Position numbers and translations under genes: made by a program
From: Mucilaginibacter sp.
GTDB lineage: Bacteria; Bacteroidota; Bacteroidia; Sphingobacteriales; Sphingobacteriaceae
Length of the DNA stretch: 64,000 nt
Direction: 5' to 3'
Assembly: GCF_028288185.1 (NCBI RefSeq)
Contig: NZ_JAQBOF010000004.1
Span: 113,187-177,186, forward strand
Part shown: in pieces, positions 36,801-46,453 of the stretch
Layout of the letters: every line of letters starts with the position of its first letter
Position numbering within the stretch: position 1 is the stretch's first letter
Notes under the pieces: generated by a model
Seen by the model: the letters and a program-made list of their open reading frames with translations, nothing else
What the model was told of the DNA's origin: nothing
Databases searched by the model: none

Positions 36801-37259
36801 TACAAATGGCAGTAATTTACGTACTTCATTTCCAAGCGCGTCATACTCCTTTAACTGCACAATATCATTAAAACCGGGTGTTACTTTTACTTGCTGTACC
36901 TCTTTTATCCGGCCATAATTGTCAAGGGTCTGCACTTCAACGTTTACCTGGCTCACGCTGTTATTGGTATCGCGCAGATCAACAAGGCCCTGAACACGGC
37001 CATTATAAGTTATTATGGCATTCATCTGTGTTTTAAGCTTTGTTTTTATAGCAGGATCTGGCGTTGGAGTGATGTATGAATGAAAGGTTGATCCTGCCGG
37101 CACAACAAATCCCGGCTTATACGTTATGCTATGATTAGCGGTTAGCTCGCGCTGGTTATCATATTTTGATACCACCAGATCTTGTTGCGCCATAGCACCA
37201 AAACTTACCGTAAGCAATAATATGAGTATAGTAGCCTTAATATGGGTTAGGTTTTTCAT
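33807..37259 (-). CDS. Rhs-repeat polymorphic toxin with C-terminal HNH nuclease
   Basis: An 1150-residue exported protein. It has a signal peptide (ATILILLLTVSFGAMAQ) and an N-terminal domain of the kind preceding Bacteroidota Rhs proteins (DUF6443-like). Many YD/Rhs repeats follow (YDAQGRAVITG, YDYDGYNRLTKADY-like units), then the conserved core end RFYDPVIGRWTSVDPSAEND and YIYGFDNSVRFTDPDG. Beyond it lies a variable linker and an HNH nuclease: CESCGVETVPATKS, the catalytic ADHIKPKSKGGSGTPDNGQS and LCRDCNIKK, with four zinc-type cysteines. In this family the Rhs shell encapsulates the toxin, which is released into target cells to cut DNA. Its ORF lies 5 bp from both neighbours. Confidence 0.88.
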   Translation of the reverse strand: MKNLTHIKATILILLLTVSFGAMAQQDLVVSKYDNQRELTANHSITYKPGFVVPAGSTFHSYITPTPDPAIKTKLKTQMNAIITYNGRVQGLVDLRDTNNSVSQVNVEVQTLDNYGRIKEVQQVKVTPGFNDIVQLKEYDALGNEVRKLLPFVRIGGYPNFNGGGYTAEVTGFYNNLDNTYAIPATGNPYSEVKYDNSPLEIVKETSAPGYDFSMGQGHTIRTTLLNNESDIINYKVIGGVLTRDAHSRETTCVRTEDENVPQHDETTNYGYTAVVYARGAMYEYKDFMGQVILKRHIRAIGQDSGGHDIYETASTYYVYDDRGNLKFVLPPNTNPDAGVVPGQPVLDNLCYQYKYDDQQHLIAKKLPSKGWEYLVYNKQDKVVMSQDAVQRGKTPQEWNIIKYDAQGRAVITGIYADAGSTAGTDNSAAMQASVNLQGVDWETRTNTGNGYTNVTYPTTWATTLSVNYYDDYNLPGGNPYPYSGTEVSNQTRGMATASLTNVLGTTNMLWSVSYYDEDGRNIKTFKQHYKGGIYNTNNYDELTTTYNFTGAVLTSTRSHKVNNIEQVKTLNEYTYDHVGRKLDSWETINTGTRTLLARNQYDELGNLFKKKLHSTDGGTTFLQTITYSYNERGWLTRAQADKLDINLRYNQPTRGAAAQYNGNIAELEYTGNNSGNRWFKYSYDGYNRLTKADYNYNNQLGEKIAYDLNGNITALIRGDSTSTATTYTYANSGNSNQLDHTTGPIAGSYQYDANGNALTDTRRGATLTYNQLNLPETVSGTNTASYQYDATGTKIKSVQGSTTREYISGIQYTNGAIDFLQTEEGVAVRNTGDGSYKYQYNLKDNLGNTRVTIDNNGGIAEVVQEDEYYAFGLDLPKFRLTTENKYLYNGKEKQEALADEFDYGARFYDPVIGRWTSVDPSAENDASLSPYIYGFDNSVRFTDPDGRWPDWDDIGGVGMFVGGLAQNLQEGWNSLRAFMKQDPAETIRSVDKGLSNGSIPRHIAQSVVKNGVKYANADNNTRRAMEGMFVGEAFQLFGGEAFEAGKVARIAKAEERVAALSQVSREGQNFTKAGKAAIHDLNAAKNDGKIICESCGVETVPATKSTKGVKPSSKERQADHIKPKSKGGSGTPDNGQSLCRDCNIKKNDN

Positions 37260-37264
37260 AGTTC

Positions 37265-40200
37265 TTAATTATCAGTGCCTAAAATGTATTTATATGCTTT
37301 TACCAGGTTGCCTTTATGATCACGTATTTGCTTTAAGCGTTGAGCATCATCATATTCATAATATTGCGCCCGTCCGTTGGCATCTATGGTACAGGTTAAT
37401 CCAATTAAAGGATCATATAAATAAGTGGTCATTTGCGCGTCTTTAGGATGAAACCGAAGCTCATCTATATATCCCGTACCCGATACGGTTACCACGCCGG
37501 TTACCGCGCTGATTTCCTGTTCGGCTAATACCCAAGGACCGTGCGTAGTTTTTATTACAGCCGCGCCAACCGTACCACCTGTTATGGTTACCAACGCGCC
37601 GGATTTATACCAATAAGAAACAATATATGTACCGCTTGCCGTAGTGTTAACTTTGGTTATTGGGCCGGTACTTAAATCATACACCTTTTTACTAGATATG
37701 GTAGTACTATCTGCCAAAATTGTACCGCCATATAGCCAATTACAGGTATCCCGCGCTTCAAAGCTGGTATAGGCTACGTCCGCGCTGGTATAGTAATTGT
37801 AATCAACATTACCGGCATTGTTTACTTTAGCTATAGGTAGCTGATTTTTATAGCCCCATAAAATAACATTTGATTTGCCTGTAAGCTCTGTATATTGATG
37901 CACATGGCCTTTTGCATATAAATCATAGCTCATCTGCTGCCGGTAAACATTATTATCAATAGGGATACCCGTATAATGCCAGACGTCTATTGGCGGGAGT
38001 GTTAACGCGTTATCTGGCGGGGTTATTTTATAAACTTTTTCGGGCACCACTGCATTACCATCTTGTAACATAAAAGTATTAACAGTACCGCCAATTATTT
38101 TTTCGACTGCCGGGTTACCCGTTTTTAAGAATGTGATTTCTGATATGTGCTCTGATAAACCCATTTTGGTATCGTCCATAAAATTCAGTATTGCCGTAGC
38201 CGGATGATAAAATCTTGCTGTATAATCGTTTGGATAATTTATTCGGGTAAATAAAGTATCTGTAGGTGGTACATTAGTCCCTATATCGGCCCTTGGTGAT
38301 TTAGCTATTTTTGTAGGCAGCATATGATTGGGATTTTCGTACCAATATCTAGTGTAGGTATCATTGATAGGTGTAAAGGCAATGCCAAACGTGGTAGTAT
38401 TTTCTTTTATTTTTCTGATACAATAGGACATTTTATTAAGGTCAAGAGTCCGATAGATATATTTATTGGGATAGTCTTCTGTACCACTTTGTTCCATCAT
38501 AAAGACCTTTGTTGTGTAATCCATTGTTCCGACACCAGCCGACGAGGGATTCTCGAATGTCAATTCGACAGCACCCGCCTGATAGGATTGTGTTGGGACG
38601 GGGGGGTTATTTAAAATTGGCATTCCTACATTCGTTGGATAAGCGCCTGATAAACTACCGGTTTGCGCGGCATACATACTCATTAAATGATATGTGCTGT
38701 TTTGTGGTGCCGGAAAAAATTGAAAATCGTATTTGGTTCTTTCGGCTATATAATATTTACCGTCATTGCTGTTATAAGCAAATTTATTTACTGCAAAAAC
38801 GCCGGCACCGCTTTCTGTTGTAATACCTGCATTATTAGAAAAATAAGGGGCATAACCCAGAATGTCATAGGTCGCATCACCAGCCTCAGTATATGGATTA
38901 TAAATTCCACTGTTCGGGAACACTAGTCCATTATATACACCCATTGTAAAAGGATCATACATAGGTAAATTGCTATAGTAGGTAGTCTGGCCGTGATTGT
39001 CGGTACCATCTTCGCTTTTAAGCGGGCTTTCGGTTACAGATTTATACATAACATAACTACCATTATACTGCATCAGGTTATTAATAGGATGCGAAAGCAT
39101 CATTAAATTTTTAATAAAGTCATAATTATCGGGATTAGGATCATTTAAATAGTGATTGTTGTGAAAATAGGTTGAAACATTACCGACAATGGTATAAGGT
39201 ATGGTTACCTGACCGATGTTATTGTTAAAATTAGTACTTGTGGTACTGCTACTAGGGTTATCATCGGGCACGGCGGTGCCGTATTGATATACTTTTTTAA
39301 TACTGGATTCAGTGTTAGACAATCCATAATAATTTCCCGAATGCAGGGTTCTTTTAGTTATAGATTGTATTCTTATACCTCCACCGTATCCATTTAAATT
39401 TTGGGTGCCGTAAGTATTTAAAACTCCCGGTGTACCTACATATTTTACATACTGGTAGTAATGAGATTCGAAGTTATATTCATAAATTGCACCCAATGGC
39501 GTGGCTATATTTGCCAGGGTGCCCATAATAGCAGAGCCAAAAGCTGGTTCTCTGTTGGCAAAATTTATCCTGAAAGAAAGGGGCGCATTATTAAATGCGC
39601 CATTAAACGTATCCGTTCCATAATACTCTCTATTTTCTTGACGTGTATATTGAATATAACTACCGTTTATAGGATAATGCCTCAATTGATTTAATGCCAT
39701 ACTTGTTGTAGGGCCTTCCAATAATGTTTTGTTTGTAGTTGCACCGTTATAGAATCCCCATCTATCCTGTGCTTTAGAATTTGAATCAGGCACCACCGGC
39801 AAAAAATCATTGTAGCCAAAATTCCAACAGTTTTGATAACTACCTTTACTATCATATATATCTATTTTGTATAAATAGTGCCCATATGCGTGATTTGCCC
39901 AATACTCAAATCGATATTTTTTAAGCAATGAAAGTGTATTGTTGCTTTCTTTTTTAAAAATGCTGATATACTGCAGGACATCCCGCCCAAGTATATCAGT
40001 CGGCAAATAATCAAATACTACCATACCTGTCGAAAAATCAATGGTATCCAATACCGTATGAGCAATGTATTCGGTAACGCTTTTTGATACTATCGGTTCA
40101 GACATGGTATAATAGTGACTATTTGCGTCAGCAGCATCCACACCCCCGCCATAAATATCGCTGCGCGGCTTCACATCTCTATATAAAGGCAAAGTTTCAC

Positions 40201-41041
40201 TAACATTTGTACGTCTTTTAGCAGTAAGCCTATCAATATAATAAGGACCATCTATATGCTTATATTTAAAATTAACGACATCCTTAAATCTTCTGGAGGT
40301 TATGCTTTTCAAGTCATAATCAAACCATTGTGCCGGATCATGATCTATTAAAAGATAGTCATAAGCAGGTACATTAGACGGCAGGGTTGAGTAATTAATT
40401 ATTTTAGTTGTCTTTTTTGCATCGCCTGTAGTGAAATTATAGACTAATCCGTCTGTAGTGCTGATTGTACTATTAGCATGGTCTATCTTAATTAAGGGGT
40501 CATAAGGGAAGGTAAGCCCGTTAGCCATATAAGTACCGCCGCCATTTGGCAATATATACGTATAATTATCCCAGGCGTTGTCTTTTTTTCCGTCTATAAT
40601 ATCTTTTAATAGCGCTAAATGATAAGGATCACTAAGAGAGAACTGATCCGGAATATTATTAGAGGATATACCATTGTTAAGTGTTGATGAATAATCTGGT
40701 TTACCCTGAATGTTGGTAATGATTTTCCCGCCGGCATTTAACTCCCATCCCATACCGGCTACACCGGCCTCCTGCCCTACTTTTATTCCTAAAGCCGAAT
40801 AGTTTAAACTTATCGGAACCGATATATCGTTCACTTTAATTTCATAAAGCGGTATATTAATTTTAAGTGTCCCGGTAGACTTGTCTACATCATCCAACGT
40901 AGCCCCGTTTAATAGATCCCCGGCTTTTGGAGCATTGCCAATATTTCCCATAGTACGTTTGTTGTAGGATACTTGCGCCCATGTTTGGAAACCTATCCCA
41001 CATAGCAGGATAATGGAAAAAAAGTAAAATTTTACTTTCAT
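37265..41041 (-). CDS. Large secreted Rhs/SpvB-type surface protein
   Basis: A 1258-residue protein with signal peptide (YFFSIILLCGIGFQTWAQ). The N-terminus (GNAPKAGDLLNGATLDDVDK, VPISLNYSALGIKVGQEAGV, GMGWELNAGGKI) is the common start of Bacteroidota Rhs-associated proteins and recalls SpvB/TcaC-type beta-propeller scaffolds. A lectin-like or LamG-like portion appears near residue 1150, and a YD repeat closes the protein (TYLYDPLIGLTCTIDANGRA and YYEYDDAQRLKQI). It lacks a toxin tip. Placed 5 bp before the Rhs-HNH gene, it may be the partner that completes the shell or delivers it. Export route (perhaps the nearby Gsp system) is unknown. Confidence 0.78.
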   Translation of the reverse strand: MKVKFYFFSIILLCGIGFQTWAQVSYNKRTMGNIGNAPKAGDLLNGATLDDVDKSTGTLKINIPLYEIKVNDISVPISLNYSALGIKVGQEAGVAGMGWELNAGGKIITNIQGKPDYSSTLNNGISSNNIPDQFSLSDPYHLALLKDIIDGKKDNAWDNYTYILPNGGGTYMANGLTFPYDPLIKIDHANSTISTTDGLVYNFTTGDAKKTTKIINYSTLPSNVPAYDYLLIDHDPAQWFDYDLKSITSRRFKDVVNFKYKHIDGPYYIDRLTAKRRTNVSETLPLYRDVKPRSDIYGGGVDAADANSHYYTMSEPIVSKSVTEYIAHTVLDTIDFSTGMVVFDYLPTDILGRDVLQYISIFKKESNNTLSLLKKYRFEYWANHAYGHYLYKIDIYDSKGSYQNCWNFGYNDFLPVVPDSNSKAQDRWGFYNGATTNKTLLEGPTTSMALNQLRHYPINGSYIQYTRQENREYYGTDTFNGAFNNAPLSFRINFANREPAFGSAIMGTLANIATPLGAIYEYNFESHYYQYVKYVGTPGVLNTYGTQNLNGYGGGIRIQSITKRTLHSGNYYGLSNTESSIKKVYQYGTAVPDDNPSSSTTSTNFNNNIGQVTIPYTIVGNVSTYFHNNHYLNDPNPDNYDFIKNLMMLSHPINNLMQYNGSYVMYKSVTESPLKSEDGTDNHGQTTYYSNLPMYDPFTMGVYNGLVFPNSGIYNPYTEAGDATYDILGYAPYFSNNAGITTESGAGVFAVNKFAYNSNDGKYYIAERTKYDFQFFPAPQNSTYHLMSMYAAQTGSLSGAYPTNVGMPILNNPPVPTQSYQAGAVELTFENPSSAGVGTMDYTTKVFMMEQSGTEDYPNKYIYRTLDLNKMSYCIRKIKENTTTFGIAFTPINDTYTRYWYENPNHMLPTKIAKSPRADIGTNVPPTDTLFTRINYPNDYTARFYHPATAILNFMDDTKMGLSEHISEITFLKTGNPAVEKIIGGTVNTFMLQDGNAVVPEKVYKITPPDNALTLPPIDVWHYTGIPIDNNVYRQQMSYDLYAKGHVHQYTELTGKSNVILWGYKNQLPIAKVNNAGNVDYNYYTSADVAYTSFEARDTCNWLYGGTILADSTTISSKKVYDLSTGPITKVNTTASGTYIVSYWYKSGALVTITGGTVGAAVIKTTHGPWVLAEQEISAVTGVVTVSGTGYIDELRFHPKDAQMTTYLYDPLIGLTCTIDANGRAQYYEYDDAQRLKQIRDHKGNLVKAYKYILGTDN

Positions 41042-41046
41042 AATGA

Positions 41047-42115
41047 TTAATGGTTAGGATTTTGTTTTAATAATTTCATTTCTGTTTTAAGCGCGTTAAT
41101 TTGCGCTTGCTGAGAGTTCTTTAAATCTTTTATTTCTTTATCTTTTTCAATGAGATATAAAGTCAACTCTTCTACCTTTTTAAGCAACTTCATATTCATC
41201 TCGCCGAGATTCAAGCCATTCTTTTTGTATTTCAGCGGCTGATGGTATTTCAGGTAAGTGATGGTTTGCATCCAAATAAGTTTTAAGTGCACTTAATTGA
41301 GGGAGTTGGTAAGCTGGCTCAAATACATAATCAGGAACTGGGATGCTAGTATCTACTTTTACTTCTTTTGAATGGATGGTGCCGTTTACCGTAAGTTTCT
41401 GATCTGGTGATGTTGTGCCAATGCCGACGAAGCCAGAATTGATTACTGTAATTCTCTTTTGGCCACCAGTGTATAAGTGTAAATTGTTCGGGGTATAAAC
41501 TGTAAAGTCAGTATTACTGCCAGAACTCGCCCAGGCATCGGTACCTACTCCCCCAGCGAAATTACTGCCGTCATATACTCTGAACGCTCCGTTACCATTA
41601 ACAGCAATGTTATCAATTGGGCCATTCACCTGTAATTTACCACCACTAGGAAGGCTTGTAGTACCAATACCAACATTGCCTTCTGCAGTAATTCTTACCC
41701 GTTCTATATTATTGTCCGTGTTGAAAGACATGCTTCCACCAGTAGTCCCTAATCCTCTGTAGAAATTTATGGAACTGTTAACATCACCATAAAAACTGTG
41801 CTCTATGGCAAAACTTTTTATATTCCGCCAGTCAGTCATACCATGACCAAGCTGGGTGGCATAACCCCGGATACCGAGAAATGTGCCACTACCTGTACCT
41901 GTTCCTTCAGGTAGTCTGCCTAATACTGTTCCAAGATCTCCATAATTAAGCAGTGTGGCAACATCTAAGGGGCAAGCAGGAATGGTAGTGGTACCTATCC
42001 CCACATAGCCTGAATTAAGATAGTAATGGCCTGTACCGCTTATATTGGTCCATTGCCCATAAGAAAAATGAACTATTGCAAATACTACAACGAGCGTTGT
42101 GTAGAGTTTTTTCAT
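41047..42115 (-). pseudogene. VGIGTT surface protein, copy 1, frameshifted
   Basis: Signal peptide (MKKLYTTLVVVFAIVHFSYG) followed by short beta units with the motif VGIGTT, then KLTVNGTIHSKEVKVD, YVFEPAYQLPQLSALK and NHHLPEIPSAAEIQK. After that the frame is lost: a one-base gain in a run of five T at 41222-41226 puts the C-terminal GLNLGEMNMKLLKKVEELTL coiled coil into another frame, open from 41292 to 41047. With four bases in the run the protein would be about 355 residues, like its neighbours. It lies 5 bp from the Rhs-type gene. The family is known in Bacteroidota as tail-fibre-like exported proteins; function is not established. Confidence 0.8.
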
Positions 42116-42212
42116 GATAAGGTTTTTAGACGATTGGGGTACTGGGTTAAAGATAGTTAGCAATAATCAAAAAGCCAAATAATATTACTTAAACGTATTA
42201 AATCTAAGATGA
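42116..42212. repeat. Leader repeat shared with 44251-44360
   Basis: The 5' leader of copy 1 (TCATGATAAGGTTTTTAGACG and following AT-rich DNA, minus-strand transcript) is nearly identical to the leader of copy 3 at 44251-44330. In both cases it is followed by the 3' end of an upstream paralogue with closely matching sequence. The repeat therefore extends from the coiled-coil codons of one gene through the intergenic gap into the signal-peptide codons of the next. This is what unequal crossing-over or gene conversion between array members leaves. Confidence 0.75.
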
Positions 42213-42215
42213 TGA

Positions 42216-43235
42216 TTACTTATTATCCGTTAGCTTTGCCAACGCTTTTTCTAAAACAGCTATGCGTTCGTCTTGTTGCTTACTCTTTTCTTGTTCTTGC
42301 TTTAGAAATTCAATTTGTTCTTGTTGGGATTGCAACCGAGCGTCTTTCTCTTTATCCTTGTTGTCTTTCTCTATAAGATACAAAGTCAACTCTTCCACCT
42401 TTTTCAACAGCTTCACATTCATTTCTCCTAAGTTAAGGCCTTCTTTTTCCATTTGTTTGGCTGATGGTATCTCTGGCAGGTGGTGGTTTTTATCTATATA
42501 GGCTTTTAACTCGGTTAAATTAGATAGTTTGTAATCCGGTTCAAATACATAATCAGGGCCGGGTACGTTTAAATCTACTTTCACTTCTTTACTATGTATT
42601 TTACCATTTACAGTTAATAGTTCATCGGGATCTTTTGTACCGATGCCAACATATCCTGCAAAATAATTATCAGATCCTCCGGTATAAAAAGCGGACCCTT
42701 CTATATTATCACCATTCGAGTTTACGTAGTTATCAATACTGGTTTTATACGTTCGGTCAGGGCCATTCGGTTCTTGATAAGGCAATGCTTGTTGTACACC
42801 ATCATAAACTACTGGAGTTGGGTTAATCGCACTATTTATGTAATATGTATTATCTCCACCTTGCAGCCAAACAATCACGATCGCGGTACCGTTTGCACCG
42901 GTAGCATCTGCCCAGCCTGCAATAAAATATTTGCCGTACATCGGGTCAGATTGATGGATATTGGCATCAATAAATCTTGAGCCATGCCCATAATTGGTAG
43001 TATGTACTCTAAATTTGGCAATTAATGAACCGCGCCATGATGCATCTGTGTGTACACTAGATCGCCCAATTTCAAATTCTGTGGCCTTGTTACCTGGTCA
43101 GGAAACGTCATTAAAAAGAACCGGGTAATATTTTCCTAAATCGCCATGTACAATAAAACTTCCTGAATATTGCGCAAAAGTTTTGTTTGTAAATGCAATT
43201 AAAAGCAGGAATAAAAGCAGGATTTGTTTTTTCAT
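42216..43235 (-). pseudogene. VGIGTT surface protein, copy 2, interrupted by a TGA
   Basis: The start codon at 43235 gives a signal peptide (MKKQILLLFLLLIAFTNKTF), then an open frame to codon 46, where TGA (minus strand of 43098-43100) stops it in the context NDVS-stop-PGNKATEF. Without the stop the frame continues to 42216, giving 339 residues: YVGIGTKDPDELLTVNGKIH, YVFEPDYKLSNLTELKAYID, NHHLPEIPSAKQMEKEGLNL and a long coiled coil rich in Q and E. TGG to TGA is the simplest change. The N-terminal half differs from the other copies while the C-terminal third is closest to copy 4. It lies 4 bp after copy 3. Confidence 0.8.
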
Positions 43236-43239
43236 ATGT

Positions 43240-44250
43240 TTAATGTTTATTTTTTTCTTTTAATTGTGCCTCCAGTTTTTCTAAACGCTTGTTTTGCTCT
43301 ATTAAGTAAAGAGTCAACTCCTCAATCTTCTTAGTCTGCAGCTTTACCATCTCGCCAAGGTTAACACCATTCTTAATAACCTCAGCTTCTGATGGCATAT
43401 CGGGCAGGTGCTGGTTTTGATCAATATAAGTTTTGACTTCGTTAAGCGGAGTTAACTTATACTTTGGTTTAAATACGAAGTCAGGCCAGCTACCATGTAA
43501 CATGACCGTAACCGATTCGGCTATGGCACTTCCTGCAACTGCCAGTTTGTAGCCTCGTGGGTCGGTTGTACCTATAGCTATTGCACCGGTATTGGTTATA
43601 CGCACGCGTTCCACACCACCAGTCCCAAGCGTTATGTTTCTGTCCATATCAGGTATAGTAGAATAACCCGATAAATCAATAAATGATTTGACAAATGAAT
43701 TAGTTCCACCACCTGCCGAAAGTCTTAATAAACCATCATCATAAGCTAAACCTGCCCCACTATAACCGGCGATTTCACCTACAATTCGTGTCGATCCAAC
43801 AACAGGTCTAGACATTGTGTTTACATTAGATCCAGGAAGTAATATTGCTCCATTTACATCAAGCTTTCCGTTGGGAATAGTTGTTCCAATACCTACATTA
43901 CCATTGTCAAGAATAGTCATAACAGGACTTGAAAATGATGAACCACCTATCGTAGTTGACGGCGTAAAATTAAGACCGCTTGGGCCAATATTTGCCACTC
44001 CAATTTGCCAGTTTTTAAATGATGCAGCCCAGCCAAATAAGTTTAGCACTGCTCCGGAATTGCCAAGTCCGCCGCTAATACCATCGATGGCTAATGATGC
44101 ATTTGATCTATTTATATGTAGATTATATCCCGGACTAATTGTTCCAATACCAACATTTCCGCTTATAGGCCAGGGATTGCTGTTATTTTGCGCATATGAA
44201 AACTGTGTTATTGTAAATACTGCAACGAGCGTTGTGTAGAGTTTTTTCAT
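43240..44250 (-). CDS. VGIGTT surface protein, copy 3, intact
   Basis: A 336-residue exported protein from the ATG at 44250 (MKKLYTTLVAVFTITQFSYA); an upstream in-frame ATG would only extend into the shared leader. Repeated units follow (NVGIGTISPGYNLHI, NVGIGTTIPNGKLDVNG, AIAIGTTDPRGYKLAV). The conserved neck YKLTPLNEVKTYIDQNQHLP comes next, then MPSEAEVIKNGVNLGE and a C-terminal coiled coil TKKIEELTLYLIEQNKRLEK. The pattern suggests a trimeric fibre, with beta-prism units, a neck and a coiled-coil stalk. Secretion across the inner membrane is Sec-dependent; the later route is not visible (no T9SS C-terminal domain). Confidence 0.8.
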   Translation of the reverse strand: MKKLYTTLVAVFTITQFSYAQNNSNPWPISGNVGIGTISPGYNLHINRSNASLAIDGISGGLGNSGAVLNLFGWAASFKNWQIGVANIGPSGLNFTPSTTIGGSSFSSPVMTILDNGNVGIGTTIPNGKLDVNGAILLPGSNVNTMSRPVVGSTRIVGEIAGYSGAGLAYDDGLLRLSAGGGTNSFVKSFIDLSGYSTIPDMDRNITLGTGGVERVRITNTGAIAIGTTDPRGYKLAVAGSAIAESVTVMLHGSWPDFVFKPKYKLTPLNEVKTYIDQNQHLPDMPSEAEVIKNGVNLGEMVKLQTKKIEELTLYLIEQNKRLEKLEAQLKEKNKH

Positions 44251-44360
44251 GATAAGGTTTTTAAACGATTGGGGTACTGGCTTAAAGATAGTTAACAATA
44301 ATCAAAAAGCCAAATAAATATTACTTCGAATCATTAAACGTATTAAATCTAATAGGATGA

Positions 44361-45346
44361 TTACTTATTATCCGTTAACTTTGACAGGGCCTTCTCTAAA
44401 GCGGCTATACGTGCCTCTTGTTGCTTACCCTTTTCTTGTTGTTGCTTTAGAAATTCAATTTGTTCTTGTTGGAATTGCAACCGAACGTCCTTCTCCTTAT
44501 CCTTGTTGTCTTTCTCTATAAGATATAAAGTCAGCTCCTCAACTTTCTTAAGCAATTTAGTATTCATATCACCTAAGTTGATCCCATCTTTAGCCATTTG
44601 TGCGGCGGATGGTATTTCGGGTAGATGATGATTCTTAGTTACATAATCTTTGACCGCTACCAAGGTTGGTAGCTTATAGTCGCCATTGAAAATAATCAGG
44701 ACCAGGGACATTTAGATCTACTTTAACCTCCTGAGTATGGATGGTATCTTTTACTGCGAGTTTTGCGTCTGGCGTTGTTGTACCAATATCGACATTACCG
44801 TTTCCTAACATAGTCATAAGATTGGGAAATGAAAGACCGTCGTATGTATCATTAAAGCTAAATCCTTTTGTCCCGCCGCCCCCCCATAACTATTGATAAA
44901 GTTGGCTTCGGCACCGCCGCCAGATTGATTCCATCCCATATATAATCCTTGTCCGCCAGTATAATTTACTGCATAGCCCCCAGAAATATGAAAAGCACAT
45001 TAGTAACATCAAGCCCTGAGATAGGACTTGTTGTGCCAATTCCAACATTACCCGAAGTGTTGATTGTAAACCAAGGTTTAGAACCTGTTACATCATAAAT
45101 CATAAACTTCTTATCATCTACAGCGTCAACGTCAACCGCCAGGCCCCAAGTCTGGTTACTATTTCTATTGGTTAATTTTAATGCCGTAGCACCAGTTGTT
45201 GATGCATCTTCAACTAAATGTAACTTGGCTCCGGGATTTGTGGTTCCGATTCCTATACTACCACTGGTAGACCAAGATGTGTTTTGTCCATATGAAAACT
45301 GAGTTACTGCAAATATTGCAACGAGAGTTGTGTAGAGTTTTTTCAT
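44361..45346 (-). pseudogene. VGIGTT surface protein, copy 4, multiple frameshifts
   Basis: It begins with MKKLYTTLVAIFAVTQFSYG and GSIGIGTTNPGAKLHLVEDA, then loses frame at a run of five G near 44985 and again at a run of seven G (C7 on the plus strand, about 44879-44886). A third break occurs near 44695 just before the neck, where the paralogues read PDYVFEPDYKL. Correcting these joins GGYAVNYTGGQGLYMGWNQS, FSFNDTYDGLSFPNLMTMLG and DTIHTQEVKVDLNVPGPDY to the intact C-terminal HHLPEIPSAAQMAKDGINLG coiled coil. At least three separate events make real inactivation more likely here than in the single-shift neighbours. Confidence 0.82.
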
Positions 45347-45422
45347 GATAAGGAAAGGTTATTAGATTGACTAATAAATTATGAAGCAAATTATATATTT
45401 CTTATTAATTAATAGGCCAATA

Positions 45423-46446
45423 TTAATTGTTGATCTTTTTAGCTAACTGGTTAATTTGTTGTTGTAAGGATTGATTTATCTTTTGTTGCTCAGTTAACTG
45501 ACTGCTTTGATTTGTCAACTTTTGTTTTGTTCGGCTAATTGTTTCTGTTGAGATTGAAGCTTCGCATCCTTTTCTTTATCCTGATTGTCTTTATCAATCA
45601 GATATAAAGTAAGCTCCTCTACTTTCTGCAATAATTTGGTATTAAGTTCACCAACTGCCACTCCATACTGCTTCATTACATCCGCTGTAGGTATGTCTAT
45701 TAAGTGATGGTTTTTGTTAATGTAAGCTTCTACCTCTTCCAGTTTAGGTAACTTATAGTTCTTTTCAAACACAAAGTCAGCCCCTGTTGTATTGACCACT
45801 ATCTCGTTGGCTCGAGCGCTGCCGTTAACGTCTAATTTGTAGTTGGTATTTGCTTGCGATGTTTTGCCAATTAAGACATTACCACTTGGGTTAATAGCCA
45901 TGCCCACGCCGGATGTACCACCTCCAGGATAAAAATAAAGTCCTACACTATTATTTGCCGAAATAGTTGGAGTGCCAGCTCCGTAGGTGCCTCCCCATGT
46001 AAGATTATCGTTACTGGGTATATTAATGCTACCATTCACATCTAATTTAACTACTGGATTTGTTGTACCAATACCCACATTGCCACTAGCATAAATGTTT
46101 TGGGCACTAAAATTCGTAGTACTATTATTTAAATTACTGCTATTCCATATCTCGTACCACGAATTCCATGTCCCAGCATCTCCATTTCGCGTTCTAAATG
46201 ATAAATGATTTCCGCCATGAGGTCATAATCTGTACTTATCTGACAGTCATAATTATTTCCAAAACCACCAAAACTCATAAAGGCTCCACTCCAGGGGCTA
46301 CCAGATGTTGCATAAGCGAATGTATATCCTCCTATCAAACTATTAGCGGTACCGGAGCTGCTAATAGAATAGGTTGGGTTAAATGTTTGTGCATAAGAAC
46401 AATAGCTTGACAAAGCTATTGCTAATGATAAGAGTGTCTTTTTCAT
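45423..46446 (-). pseudogene. VGIGTT surface protein, copy 5, two frameshifts
   Basis: The signal peptide is of a different type (MKKTLLSLAIALSSYCSYAQ), followed by TFNPTYSISSSGTANSLIGG. A shift near 46215 moves the frame into NHLSFRTRNGDAGTWNSWYE, which then joins NVGIGTTNPVVKLDVNGSIN and the neck FEKNYKLPKLEEVEAYINKN. A second shift near 45512, in AACAAAACAAAAG, moves the coiled coil into QKLTNQSSQLTEQQKINQSL with its stop at 45423. The intact protein would have about 340 residues. It starts 7 bp after copy 6. Confidence 0.78.
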
Positions 46447-46453
46447 TGTAAGG

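Noticed and set aside
36891..39694. Plus-strand open frames antisense to the Rhs genes
   Set aside because: They are composition shadows of long minus-strand coding sequence, with no starts, domains or spacing that support expression.
41215..41235. Programmed ribosomal frameshift joining the two frames of fibre copy 1
   Set aside because: The needed shift is in the +1 sense on an A5 run with no slippery heptamer or downstream structure; paralogues are in one frame, so a mutation or read error is simpler.
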